The notes: generated by a model not told the origin, from the letters alone. A DNA stretch of 64,000 nucleotides from Tenebrio molitor (GCF_963966145.1 NC_091051.1:2666001-2730000), one strand, 5' to 3'. Shown: positions 12,200 to 22,285, counted from the stretch's first letter. Numbers and translations: made by a program.

Positions 12200-13145
12200 G
12201 TTTTATCGATTATCAGCACTAATAATCTTTACGATTAGCAACAAAGTGTGGCAGTTTGTAGATGATGGGTGATAGAAAATCTTGATAAGGTCGTTCAAAG
12301 ACTTTTCTAAACTGTTGTCAAGGATATTTTTGAAAAGGAACATCGATTCTACATTGCAGTTCATTTAATTCACGTCTGGAGCGAAGACATTTCCTAAATA
12401 CCGTGTGTTGTGAGCTTATTGTCCCAAATTCGATAATGAATAAAAAATAAGTTTTCAAAATTAACCAAACATTTTTTCCATCTTGTGTAAATTGTCAAAT
12501 ATGAACTTGAGCTTGAGCTCAATTTGTTGATAACCGTATTTATTACAATGTACAATGGTTAAAAATAGAAAGTTCAGTTGAATTTTTAACTCGAGGGACG
12601 TATTATTGGTTGCATACCTAGCTACGATATTTCTGAGTTATTTATAAATTTAAATATTGTTAAAATTTACTTTAGACGACGCAAGAAATCATTTGTAATT
12701 ATGCAGTTTTAATATTAAGTACACAAGTAAAATGTGAAAATTAATTAAGAAGAAGAAGAACTAATGCAAAAATCACAAAAGTTTCCATTTTGTTGCGTTG
12801 AACTGAGAAGCCAGCGAATTGTGGAATTGGTTTTTAAATCACTTTCTTAGTGTGTTTTTATCAATGATCTTTTCGATACTCAGTTTTTGTTTTGAAAAGT
12901 TCGTCAACGGCCTTGATGAATCGTTTTATTATTATAATTCAGTTGTGCAATCACCTCAAAGTGTTTTCTCTAAGTTTCGATAATGTGACCAAAACTGCAG
13001 AATCAAAAGTGTAATCAGAAATCAATCGACAGTAAGATTTTCGCAAAGATATTTTTTATTGAACAATAAAAGTTGTATCTCTTTTGGTAGAACAAATTTT
13101 AATAAAGAACGAATACATTCTTCCAGTTTTATTGTATTTGTTAAT
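12200..13145. other. spacer between Ly6 copies B and C
   Basis: Duplicated spacer sequence with the GGTTGCATACC motif at about 12607. A short stretch at 12770-12800 again resembles the exon 1 region (AAAAATCACAAAAGTTTCCATTTTG on the plus strand, given here in part as AAATCACAAAAGTTTCCATT), so another decayed exon may be present. No intact gene. Confidence 0.45.
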
Positions 13146-13150
13146 TTTTA

Positions 13151-13649
13151 CTACACCCCGTTACAGAGATCTTCCTGGCATACGTAACAACTTGCTCCCT
13201 CTAACATCGTGAGGGCTGCACAATATTCGGTCCCTGACGTCAAAGAAACGCACTCCCTTCGTCGGTATAATTTACCTAAAATACAATGATAAAAACTCTA
13301 GTTTGCAAACTGAGTCGATAAATACCATTTCCTATAAAACTAGCGGACACGCAAGCGTCTTCGTATGAACACTTTTCTTTAAGGAGTGTCGTACAGTCGG
13401 AGGTTGGGCATTCGTAGCATTGCAATGCTGTAACTATAAATTAATAGAGAAAAACTTACACATCTATGTAATTTTGATTTGTGGGTAGAGTACGCTCAAA
13501 TCGAGAAGTACATGGGCGGTTCTGTCATTTACGTGACAACCAGTGAGACTGGGGACCACGTGATGTGTATTTTTCTTTTGAGCACGCTCTACTTTACCTT
13601 CGGAGAAGAAGAAACAGAGAACAAACGCGAAAATCAGTAGAGCTTTCAT
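13151..13649 (-). CDS. Ly6/three-finger secreted protein, copy C
   Basis: Exons 13598-13649, 13326-13433 and 13151-13275, both introns phase 1, giving 94 aa. The signal peptide is MKALLIFAFVLCFFFSEG. The ten cysteines are in the Ly6 order (CYEC, DC, KC, AC, EC, YC, CYVC-x2-DLCN). The terminal tryptophan found in A, B, E and F is replaced by a stop, so the protein ends NGV. It is very similar to copy B in DNA, but the mature peptide has changed at many sites (CLNSNCGTLSKQEC against CPTSDCTTLLKEKC), while signal peptide and cysteines are kept. This is the usual pattern of fast-evolving secreted peptides. Confidence 0.85.
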
Positions 13650-13690
13650 TTTGAATCGTGTTGTGACTGGTGGTGATTTGTGAAGTCGGT

Positions 13691-13700
13691 CTTTTAAATT
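13691..13700 (-). promoter_or_regulatory. TATA-like box of Ly6 copy C
   Basis: TTTAAAAGACC on the minus strand lies about 45 bp before the ATG. A GATA-type site (TGATAAGATC, about 13774) lies upstream, as in copy B. Confidence 0.6.
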
Positions 13701-14039
13701 GGTCTTATCACTAATAATCTCTGTGATTAACAATAAAGAGTGACAGTTTGTTGATGATGCGTAGTAGAAAATGATGATAAGATCGCGTTTAGCTCAAGGA
13801 TTGTTCTGAACTGTCAAGGCTAATTTTGGAGAAGAAGAACAATTCATTTCATTCACGTCTGGAGCGAAGACATTTTCTAACTATGCTTCAAATTCGAGAA
13901 GCAATAACAAAGTTTAGTAAAACTAGCTTTCAAAATTAACCAAACATTAATCCATCTTGTGTAAATTGTCAAATATGAAATAAGAGCACTACAGTAGTGC
14001 AGTCACCCTCAACATGTCGCTTTTTCAGCGGCACCAAAC

Positions 14040-14170
14040 AAGTTTAAATATTTGCTTCTTTATTAAAATTGGTAAATAACATTTAGTACAAAACTACTGG
14101 ACCAGCAAGAAGAAGAGCGTAACTGGTGGCACGTTGGGGAGTTTTCTTTTTAAATCGATGTTATCGCGTA
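14040..14170 (-). pseudogene. chimeric Ly6 remnant
   Basis: ACAAAACTACTGGACCAGCA at about 14091 matches the end of exon 2 of copy B (CWSSSFV). It is followed within a few bases by AGAAGAGCGTAACTGGTGG, which resembles the exon 1/leader region, with the middle of the gene deleted. There is no open gene here. It is a deletion fragment of a B/C-type copy. Confidence 0.55.
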
Positions 14171-14174
14171 TCGT

Positions 14175-14985
14175 GATTGTCATCTTTTCAGTAAACAACA
14201 AATGGTGTCAATTCGTCGAAGAATTTTATCTCAACATCTCAATAAGTTATTGTTTATTGACATCCGTTTTGATAAATTGGCTCCAAAAGCAAAGTCAAGC
14301 TGGGGAATTTTGACTCATTAAAGTTGCTGCAACTGCTTGGGCTTGCTTTTCTCTGATTTCGAAACTAAAGACAATCTTTAATCGTTGCACTTTGTTTGTT
14401 ATTTGTAATTTGCTGATAATAACCTCATAATTAGAGTGTTATCAAAGTTTGTGTCATCTTTACAATAAATAACAAATTGGCAATTCCTTGAACACAACTG
14501 TTGATACATAATTTTTTTAGAAGGATCAGGAAGGTTTGACGCTTGCCAATGTGGAGTAATATTTATGCTTTTACTGCTTATTTGCAATACTAATTTGTGT
14601 CATCTTTATAATAAATAACTCATTGGAGGTGCAGAAAACCTTTACTCATTTTGTTTGCGCAAGATTTGACCAAACAAGTGTTTTCAGGTTTTGCATCATC
14701 TAGATTTTTGTTGCGATATTTGTAATCGCAAATCTGTTTATTGAACGATTGTATCATCTTTGGACCAACAAATTGTGACAAAGCAAAGTCAATGTGGCGA
14801 ATTTTGACCAATAAGTCGATGTTATCACTTGAAAAATAAAAATAACTTGTCATGATCTGGACAGAAAATCTTGATAAGTTGTTGTTTTGTTCAAAAATGT
14901 TTCGAAACTGTTGTCATCAAATTATTTTTGGATTCAGCGAAAGCTTTTAACAGAATCACCAAAAACTCTTTCGCAACTAGCTTTT
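14175..14985. other. decayed duplicated spacer
   Basis: AATCTTGATAAGTTG at about 14868 followed by a TTCGAAACTGTTGTCA block matches the upstream region of copy B (12281-12320). This stretch is therefore a leftover Ly6 promoter region. No gene is supported. Confidence 0.45.
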
Positions 14986-14989
14986 TGTG

Positions 14990-15400
14990 GGTTGAGCAAC
15001 AGACAATTTCCGAGCTTCTGACGAAACTTGAAGGTGTCGAGTCTATTGTTAAAGAAGTACACCGCAACCCTTACATCGTCTATTAGAGGGTATGTACATA
15101 GTACAAATTTGTACTATGTGGAAAGTGGTGTGGACAAAGAAAGAACCACGAGGAATGTTCTCCTGGAAGAGCGGAAGTTCGGTGATTTCAGTTGCAACAA
15201 GACTCTCTCTGTTTGTAGTACCTTAAAGATTTGTATTTTCCCCCAAAACACTATTGTGTCCCATGTTTTTATTTTAATATGGGAACAAATTAGACATTTG
15301 AGTTATGTTCATGACAATTAATTGACAGATGTCAATGTGACGTAGCGGAGACTCGAACCAGCAATTGGAGAAATTATTGATGCTATTGATGATATTTTTC
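14990..15400 (+). pseudogene. fragment of the dsRNA-binding protein gene (last exon and 3' flank)
   Basis: The frame around 15030-15190 reads GVESIVKEVHRNPYIVY, then a broken stretch, then TNLYYVESGVDKERTTRNVLL. This aligns with the last exon of the gene at 17.4-18.4 kb (GVEYVIKELQRNPPVVY ... TDLYFMESGVDKEDATRKVLL). A stop follows IVY and the C-terminus has lost the original reading frame. The downstream TGACAGATGTCAATGTGACG block also matches that gene's 3' flank. It is a pseudogene produced by duplication, not by retroposition, because non-coding flank is included. Confidence 0.75.
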
Positions 15401-15404
15401 ATAA

Positions 15405-15905
15405 TTCGTTGTTTGAGACCTGTATAGAGTCGACAAACTGCTTGAATCCACCTTTAAAGACATTCCTGCTTCCAATTTTGCATCAATTGAACGTTTTTAT
15501 TGCATTGTAAAAAAAATAATTGACATTTCTTTACTGTTTGTTTGGTATCCAAAAGCATAAGCGAGGGTCATGTGGTGAATGATTAATACACCAGTAATAA
15601 AAGATTTACTGTTTGTTTTTACAAGCTCGAGTCCGAGTCTTTGGAGATAAGTAACTGCGTTTATCGAAAACCACTAGAATCAAGAAGTTGATGACAGATT
15701 GACTTTATCGGAAGCTTTTAAATTCCAATTTGGGACAAAACCTTTCGCAACAGTTAAATAAATATTTCTTCTTATTTCTGGACCATAGTGTTGTGTTTTA
15801 ATCATTTAATCTGTTGGAGGAAGAACAAGAATGAATTGAACCGACTGACAGTTTGAAACCCAAGTATTACTGGTTGCATAACCGACCCGTGTTTTCCGAA
15901 AACTA
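15405..15905. other. intergenic spacer
   Basis: No gene is seen. The shared GGTTGCATAA motif lies at about 15873, directly beside pseudogene D. Confidence 0.45.
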
Positions 15906-15907
15906 TT

Positions 15908-16270
15908 GTTGCTTAAAAATAAACCGAGCCACATTTTTGCTGTGTAATAAAACTAGACCCCTGACCGTAGTAGCATTCTGTCATCTCGCCTTCCACTAAA
16001 TTTAAAAGATGTAAAGTGACAACCGAAACTTGTACAGTCGCGAGCAATAAATTTTGGTCGTCAAGGTGATTCTTTGGCGCAATCGTAAATATCATAACCT
16101 ATCATCAATTTTTTGACACTTTGTTGACGTGGGCAGGGAAATTTTTTACATTTGTGACAATCTAACCAAATTTTGAAATGACATTGACACCGGAATTTAT
16201 TCCTCGCGACAGTACCTTGCAAGCAGACGAAGAGACAAAGAAGGAACGCACAAGGCGCAAATACTTTCAT
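15908..16270 (-). pseudogene. truncated Ly6 copy D
   Basis: Exon 1 (16216-16270) encodes an intact signal peptide (MKVFAPCAFLLCLFVCLQG). Exon 2 starts at 15995 and reads VEGEMTECYYGQGSSFITQQ then KCGS, after which it loses homology and hits a stop. No third exon with CYxC-x2-DLCN is present. In the remaining exon 2 the second and third Ly6 cysteines are already absent (CYYG instead of CYxC). The TATA-like box is kept. A longer minus-strand ORF that reads through intron 1 exists but would lack the Ly6 core, so a pseudogene is the better call. Confidence 0.7.
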
Positions 16271-16313
16271 TTTGTACACTTGCGTCAAAGTAAATGGAGG
16301 ATTTTGACATCGT

Positions 16314-16323
16314 CTTTTTAAAC
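16314..16323 (-). promoter_or_regulatory. TATA-like box of Ly6 copy D
   Basis: GTTTAAAAAG on the minus strand lies about 47 bp before the ATG. Confidence 0.5.
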
Positions 16324-16329
16324 CAGTTC

Positions 16330-16780
16330 TATCGTGAATCCGATCAGTGATCTTCACTAATCATGACAGTTGGTTCAAGAGGTTTGAACAATTGAAGAGT
16401 TTTGGTGGGTTCATCGTAATCGATGAGTTACAAATTACAATCGATAAATCTTGACTGAGTCAGTATTGACGACTGTTTATTTCTATTTCGTTATCGTCAA
16501 GGTGAAGTGTTTTATTGACAGTTGCATCGACAACTTGCAAAAAGAAACAATTTTTAAAGCGAATTAGGTGATTAAATGGAATGTTACGATCATAAAAGAT
16601 TGTGAAAGTAAAAACCTGAAGAAGATAAGAAGTAATGGTGTGAACGTTGCTGTATAATATTGTTGGTTGCCTAACCTGCAACTGATTTTCTGGAGTAATT
16701 CCCCAAAATATTTAATTCCCCGTTGTTGAAATAATTTCAAAATTTAATAAACAACAAATAACTTTATTAAATCAGCGGTC
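16330..16780. other. spacer between Ly6 copies D and E
   Basis: AT-rich spacer with the GTTGGTTGCCTAAC motif at about 16665. No coding signal. Confidence 0.45.
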
Positions 16781-16786
16781 GACGAT

Positions 16787-17189
16787 CTACCACTCTTTGT
16801 TACACATATCTTCATTGCAGACATAACAAGAGCCACCAGCACTGTTCGTGGCTTGACAATCCACCACAAGATTTGGAGAGTGCGAAGTGCATCCTTTGCT
16901 TTGATACAAGACTCCTAAAACATGATCAATCTAATTAGCGTCTAAACTATTACACTTTAGCCACAACCATTGACTTCCAGTCTAGTCGACAGACAAATGT
17001 ATTCCAAAAAAGTGTCCGAACAATCTTCTCGCGTGATGTTTGCACAGTCGCGATCGTCGCAAGTGTAACATTGTTTCACGCCATCTCCATAAACTAGAAC
17101 TGAAATGATGGAAACACAATCGTCAAGTCAAGCGACTCACCTTGAGCGAAACTGTAAGCGACGAAACACAAAATGATCTGGATCTTCAT
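16787..17189 (-). CDS. Ly6/three-finger secreted protein, copy E
   Basis: Exons 17141-17189, 16968-17099 and 16787-16914, both introns phase 1 and short (41 and 53 bp), giving 102 aa. The signal peptide is MKIQIILCFVAYSFAQ. The ten cysteines follow the Ly6 order (CYTC, DC, DC, IC, GC, DC, CYVC-x2-DMCN) and the protein ends KEW without a GPI signal. The second donor is GTTGTG, a weak site, but phase and homology fix it. The gene is divergent from the dsRNA-binding gene on the plus strand. The two ATGs are 229 bp apart, so they probably share a promoter region. Confidence 0.85.
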
Positions 17190-17221
17190 TTTGAAGTTTT
17201 TGGTGAACAAACGCAAATTCG

Positions 17222-17231
17222 CTATTTAAAC
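17222..17231 (-). promoter_or_regulatory. TATA-like box of Ly6 copy E
   Basis: GTTTAAATAG on the minus strand lies about 36 bp before the ATG, inside the short region shared with the divergent plus-strand gene. Confidence 0.5.
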
Positions 17232-17417
17232 ATTTTTATAATCTTGTTGTGTAAACAATCTGCATCAGATACGTTTATGGTGTGGCTGGTATCGATCACG
17301 TGAATCTCGAATCGGATTCTTCCGAACAAAAGAACCGAAATTTATCGCATCGCCCATCTTGGAATGTCTGATAAATTGGGTGTTTTTCAAAAATCATCTT
17401 GTTTTTTCCAGATCGTG

Positions 17418-18391
17418 ATGAACGGAAAAACACCCATCTCAGCTTTGCAAGAACTGATGGCCGCCAGAGGTCTCCCTCTGCCGACTTACATCGAAGAAGC
17501 TGTGGGTACTGGTTTCAAGTGTACTGTCATCACCACTGGGGTCACAGCTGTGGGTTATGGAAGTTCTAAAAAAGCTGCCAAGCACGAGAGTGCCAGACAA
17601 GCTTTAGTGAAATTGGCAGTTTTGCCCAAGGCGACTCAAATTGTTGTTTTGGAGCAGTCGCCACTTCGGATAGAGAAACCTTTGAAGAACTACGTCGGAG
17701 AGCTCAACGAGTACTCGTCGAAGAACGCCATCAAATACCCAGAGTACGAATGTGTCACGGTCTCCATGGCCGGAGAGTGTTTCTTCAAATGTACCTTCAT
17801 GGGCAAGTCGTTCTTCGGGAAAGGCATGAACAAAAAAGACGCCAAACAAGACGCCGCCAAGAAAATGCTAGACCTGTGAGTCCCCGATTTCCCTCTTTCT
17901 TTTACCAATCGCCGGTTTTAGGGTGAAGTCGAGCGAACCCTTCGTTCCCAGCGCCTATCAGATCGCTGTGCAGAGACCCGAAGTCGACGCCAAAGAAATG
18001 AGCGAGATTTTCTCTTTGTACCAGAACCTGTCGGTGAAGGACCCGACGAAGAGGGTGTCCACCAGCAGCCACTTCGACCCGTCCCCTTTGATCAAAATAG
18101 TAATTGACACAATCACCGATGATTTTTTCCCAAATCGAATTGTTGTAGGGCGAGCAAGATTCAGCCTCGGAGCTCCAGGCGAAACTGAACCGCGAAGGTG
18201 TCGAGTACGTTATTAAAGAACTGCAACGTAACCCTCCTGTCGTCTACTTGAAAGTGGTCGGCACGGATTTGTATTTTATGGAGAGCGGTGTCGACAAAGA
18301 AGACGCCACGAGAAAGGTGCTCTTGCAAGTGCTCGAAGTAAAGAAGAGCGGATGTTCGTTGAGTACTGCAGATTTGATGAGTTTCAACTAG
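17418..18391 (+). CDS. double dsRNA-binding-domain protein, R2D2/Loquacious type
   Basis: Exons 17418-17875, 17922-18099 and 18149-18391, giving 292 aa. Residues 4-68 form the first dsRBD (TPISALQELMAARG ... GSSKKAAKHESARQALVKL). Residues 91-153 form the second (NYVGELNEYSSKN ... NKKDAKQDAAKKMLDL). Both end in the KKxAKxxAA-type helix that contacts RNA. The C-terminal 80 residues have no clear domain. The order of two N-terminal dsRBDs and a variable tail, and the length, fit insect R2D2 or its beetle relatives, which load siRNA with Dicer-2; a Loquacious-like role is the alternative. The ATG at 17418 follows a strong acceptor (TTTTTTCCAG, ending 17411), so a 5'UTR intron is likely. An upstream in-frame ATG at 17364 would add 18 residues without splicing. 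Confidence 0.8.
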
Positions 18392-18590
18392 GCTGTTTTA
18401 AATGAAGAAGATTCGCGTGCTGTTTTTATATTTTTATATAGTACCAAATAACTCGTTAGGTTTAAGAGGTTATGTACACGACAGGTGTTTGACAGATGTC
18501 AGTTTGACATAAAGTGTGCAATTGCAGAAATTATTAATGCAAAAGTGTTTTTTAGTGTTTTTTATTTATTATAATATATATTTCGTTGTG
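18392..18590 (+). other. 3' flank of the dsRNA-binding gene, duplicated elsewhere
   Basis: The TGACAGATGTCAGTTTGACA block at about 18491 and the following GAAATTATTAATGC recur, diverged, at 15.3, 21.3 and 25.5 kb. These mark copies of the same segment. Confidence 0.65.
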
Positions 18591-18594
18591 TCCA

Positions 18595-18690
18595 GTTATT
18601 CGTAACTAACCCTACCTATTTTATCACAAACAACTGGAAAAACTTCTCCACGCCGAGCGACTCTGAAAAGAGCCGGTTGGGTCCCGCCTC
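18595..18690 (-). pseudogene. fragment of the RasGEF gene's last exon
   Basis: AGTTATTCGTAACTA at 18595 and ACTGGAAAAACTTCTCCACG at about 18634 match the end of the RasGEF gene (AGTTATTCGTAACTAG at 25664, ACTGGAAAAAGTTGTCTCTC at about 25710). In translation FSESLGVEKFFQ corresponds to the real YSEERDNFFQ. The stop region and reading frame are not conserved. It lies tail-to-tail with the dsRNA-binding gene, as the intact RasGEF lies next to a dsRNA-binding gene remnant at 25 kb. Confidence 0.65.
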
Positions 18691-18694
18691 TCGA

Positions 18695-19300
18695 CATGCA
18701 GATTGTCTCGAAGAAGAGCATCGTTTTTTTGTCCAGCTCACTTTTACGGAGCCGCAGCCTTTTTTGCAGAGGGGGAGGAGAGGAGTGAACGAAACGAACA
18801 CGTTTAGGATAGGAACGAAAGTGAACGAATTTGGCCCGGGGTCAGGTATTTATCGGAAGGTTGGGACAGGCGCGGTACGAGCGGGGCCCGGTCATTGGCC
18901 GACCAATGAGCGGGTAGAGTACCCCGAACAAAAGCGGGACACGCCCGGTATCATGTAATCAAACTGAGACAAAAAAATGCAATAGGTAAGTTATTGTTTT
19001 GATGAAAAAAGAGCATCCAACAAGTGAAGTGTTTTCTTGATAGTTGGATAACATAGAAAATAGCCAAAGGAATAAAATAAATTGAATAACTAAATATCTG
19101 ACGAGAAAGCAAATGGCGGCTGTATTGTTGGTTACCTAAGGCGCAAGATAATTTTGGTGTAATTCTTCGAAACGTAAAATAGTCCTGATGCGACTGAGAA
19201 CTATTTGAAATTTAAATTGACGGTTGAAGAGGAAGAAAAAACATTTGTCTATGTAAGAAACAACAATTTTAATAATTTTATTACAAGCAAATACATCAAT
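18695..19300. other. spacer with GC-rich patch
   Basis: 18.66-18.96 kb is unusually GC-rich for this neighbourhood and open in several frames, but no domain is visible. It may be further decayed RasGEF or promoter sequence. The GTTGGTTACCTAAGG motif lies at about 19126. Confidence 0.35.
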
Positions 19301-19308
19301 TAACTTTT

Positions 19309-20785
19309 TCACCAAGCTTCGTTGCAGAGGTCCGTATCGCAGATGTAACAATTACCTCCATACAGAACATTGATGCTCACACAATTTTGCTCCAGCAGTG
19401 ACGTCCTCGTATTGCAATTTTTCTGTCGATTTATTATACCTTAAATGAATACCGATCAGTTCGATGTTTACTTAGGTATAAATGTCAAAATATTAAGTAG
19501 GTATATGCCATTCACGATGTTTTGGCATAAGGGGAGGCTATGGAAAAAGTGCATTTAAGTTGGCAGTAAAGCTGTCTGTTGAATTAGGTTATTTTTTTCT
19601 AAGTTTGAGGTTATAAACTGCGTCATTGTCTAGTGCATTGTTGTCAGTTTTACTAGTTTGCAATATAAAATACTCACACATTTTTAATCCAATTTAACAA
19701 AACAGGAAACTGACTTGAACAGACTACAGAATAGTAGGGACCGGGACCGAAAGTTAAAGTGGCTCCTGCACCACTTAGATAACCCACCTATACAGTGTCT
19801 TAACCAACCATATAGTAACTTGTCAATGAATTTTTTATTTTAACCAAAACGTTCCTAGAACTAGATTGTATAAAATCTTGTACCTACTTATTAAGCCTTA
19901 CTTTATTCGAATCTTTCTGCAAAATATTTACACACCCATCGTCCATGACAAAAAAAAGAACAAAACTATTCAACTTCCATAATTTCATTAGAAAATTCTG
20001 AATCATCATTACCTGCATCAAATTCCGAGTCAGATTCTCCTAATGAAATTATTAAAGGAAGAACGTTTTCAAATGAAAGATTTCTCATTAATTTTGCCCA
20101 ATCTTCCGAAATAAGTTCTTCACAATATCTACAAAAATGTTGGCAAATTTCAGGAGTACATTTTAAAATAGACTCAAGCCATAAATTCACAACTCTATCG
20201 CGAAGTTATAATAGGGCTTACAAAACCGCTGTGCCATTTCAATTGGGTCGTTGTTTCTTCCTTCACTATCCGTGCTACATATTTATCTTGTACTCACCTA
20301 CGATTGAATTTATACATAAAAAGAACTTGACTTCACTGTAACTTACTGAAAATATGTTCTGCAGTCTAATACAAACACCATCAATACGTTTTAATGTCGC
20401 TTAATTATGATTAGGGTAAATTCGGCAACATGTTACGTTCATTTTGATAGGTCCGCATGTCAGGCACTTTAGTGACAGCAGAGATGACACATGTATCCAA
20501 CGTTAAAAAATGAAATCATAGCCTCCCCTTATGCCAAAACATCGTGAATGGCATATAGGTACCAAGTTCAGCAACCACGAAGTGGGAAGAAATGCAGACA
20601 TCGTTGAGCAACCCGCATTTTTCTATACTAAGCGCGGTTGAGTCCTGAGCGTGGTAGCATTGGCTCGGTTTGCCCTCGACTGAAATTTATAAACTATAAA
20701 ATTACGACACGAGGACTTAGATTTCTATACCTTGCGAGCACAAGACGAGACAAAGAACAAACGCACAAATCGCTGCAGATTTCAT
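19309..20785 (-). CDS. Ly6-like secreted protein, copy F (8-cysteine form, transposon in intron 2)
   Basis: Exons 20731-20785, 20563-20679 and 19309-19439, both introns phase 1, giving an uninterrupted 100 aa. The signal peptide is MKSAAICAFVLCLVLCSQG. Exon 3 is a standard Ly6 end (NC ... NC ... CYIC-x2-DLCNEAW). In exon 2, however, the second and third cysteines are missing together: CYHAQDSTALSIEKC instead of CYxC-x4-5-C. The rest of the pattern is kept, leaving eight cysteines. In Ly6 proteins C2 and C3 pair in loop I, so one whole disulfide is gone. Intron 2 is 1123 bp because a mobile element sits in it; without it the intron would be about 65 bp. Splicing of the enlarged intron has not been shown. 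Confidence 0.75.
19504..20555. mobile_element. 1.05-kb DNA transposon inside Ly6 copy F intron 2
   Basis: Perfect inverted ends begin TATGCCATTCACGATGTTTT and continue GGCATAAGGGGAGGCTATG. Both sides are flanked by the direct repeat TAGGTA (19498-19503 and 20556-20561), a likely target-site duplication. An internal minus-strand ORF (19966-20190, MNLWLESILKCTPEICQHF..., ending in an acidic SDSEFD stretch) may be a remnant of an element protein. The ends resemble the element at 41957-42362 (ACGATG and ATAAGGGG-GGC), so both belong to one family. Its superfamily is uncertain. Confidence 0.8.
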
Positions 20786-20828
20786 TTTGTAGTTTAGGAT
20801 GGGACTAAATGGCGAATTGTGGAATCGT

Positions 20829-20838
20829 CCTTTTAAAC
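20829..20838 (-). promoter_or_regulatory. TATA-like box of Ly6 copy F
   Basis: GTTTAAAAGG on the minus strand lies about 47 bp before the ATG. An AGATAA site lies near 20908. Confidence 0.6.
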
Positions 20839-20839
20839 T

Positions 20840-21205
20840 CGTTTTGTCACAGATTTGTAGCATTGATAAACGTCATTTTCTAGAATTGTTTGTTCAAGGA
20901 GCGCAACAGATAAATCATTGTTTTGATAGAACAAAAAAGTATTTCCAGGTAGGTATGTCGGAAGTTGTGCAATTTGTTTTTGTGACGATTCTTCTTTAGA
21001 AGATACCTCAGCTTAAGTGTTTTGTTGATAATCGTATCTTATCAAGCATATTCAAAATAAACGATGAGAATAAAGTACAATTAACTATCAAGGAATTAAA
21101 AATTCGCAAGGAAACCAAATGGGTGGTGTATTGATGGTTGCCTATGCTGACATATTTTTTTTTAATTCTCCCAAAATTCTGAGATATATTGATTGTAATA
21201 TATTT
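20840..21205. other. upstream region of Ly6 copy F
   Basis: Spacer with GATA-type sites (TTTGATAGA near 20922, CTTATC near 21036) and the GATGGTTGCCTATG motif at about 21136. No gene. Confidence 0.4.
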
Positions 21206-21214
21206 GATTTTTAT

Positions 21215-21480
21215 TTGCAGCTGTAGTATGTTAAATATTTGTATTTTGTCCCTAAAACGCTATGGCATGCCAATCTTTTTAGTTTCATTTTGTAATTATT
21301 AGAAATATTTGCGACAGTTTGTCAGATGTCAGTGTGACGTATCGGAGACTAAAGTCACTAGAACCAAGCACGTGTGCGTCTGGGATGATGCAATAAGGGA
21401 AATTATGGACGCATATTATTTATTGATTTTAATTTATATTTATATTTATTTAAATATATACTTTACAATATTATTATTGA
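21215..21480 (+). pseudogene. 3'-flank remnant of the dsRNA-binding gene
   Basis: Shares ATTTGTATTTT and AAAACGCTATGG blocks and GTCAGATGTCAGTGTGACG with 15.2-15.4 kb. It continues GGAGACTAAAG ... GTGCGTCTGGGA as at 25.5 kb. Only non-coding flank remains; the exon itself is absent. Confidence 0.55.
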
Positions 21481-21549
21481 TAACTACGCCCCCGTACAAT
21501 ACAAAATGTATTGTTTCAACTGTTAACTGTTGTCAAATTCACTAAAAGT

Positions 21550-22285
21550 ATTGCCGGTATTTATTTTTTTGCATATGGTAATGAAAGTGGCACTTTTTTA
21601 CACTAAAAATCGAAGTGTTGTAATTTTTCATAAATCCTTTTAGACCAAATTTCTCAACTTACCTACATCGTAATATACATATGCAATAAAATAGTGTGTA
21701 CAACATGTCATGAAGGTTTCTTTTTTTCACTTATAATTACACGAGAGCTCTTTTTTGTTAAGTAAACTTGACATTTCAATGAGAATTTTGTTACCTGGCA
21801 ATTTAACGTAGGACGAGTATTTTTTTCTGACAGTTTTTTTGAGTTTAATTACCAGACAAAAAAACTCGAATTATAAATGTCAAGATTACTTCGACCCAAA
21901 AAAAAAGCTTGAATGTAATTCGGTAAGACAATTTAATGAATACGTAAATCACTATGATGCAGACCTACTAGAATCAGACGCTTTCAAACGTTAGGTTACG
22001 TTTTGTCGCTGTCATAATGACAAAAACACCGCTGGTTATGGGATTTTTAGTGTATGAATTAAATTGTCACTTAAATAAGTGAAAAAAAAGCTACCATCAA
22101 ATTCTTAAAAAAAATATGAGTTTCATAACTAGTTGTGTAAATAACTAATTCACAGCAAAGTATACAAAACAATCACGAGAAAAAAAAATCATAATTTTTC
22201 ATCGTCTTTTTAGAATTTGCAATTTAACCTGAACAGTTGAAAAGGAACAACTTTTAATTAATAACAACCAACTACATATACCATT
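21550..22285. other. AT-rich spacer
   Basis: I see no coding region. Inverted blocks of AAAAAAACTCG / CGAGTTTTTT type around 21780-21900 suggest a decayed foldback element. Confidence 0.35.

Noticed and set aside
16061..16357. 98-codon ORF covering Ly6 copy D exon 1
   Set aside because: It reads through intron 1 and contains no Ly6 core; the truncated exon 2 downstream shows this is a decayed gene.
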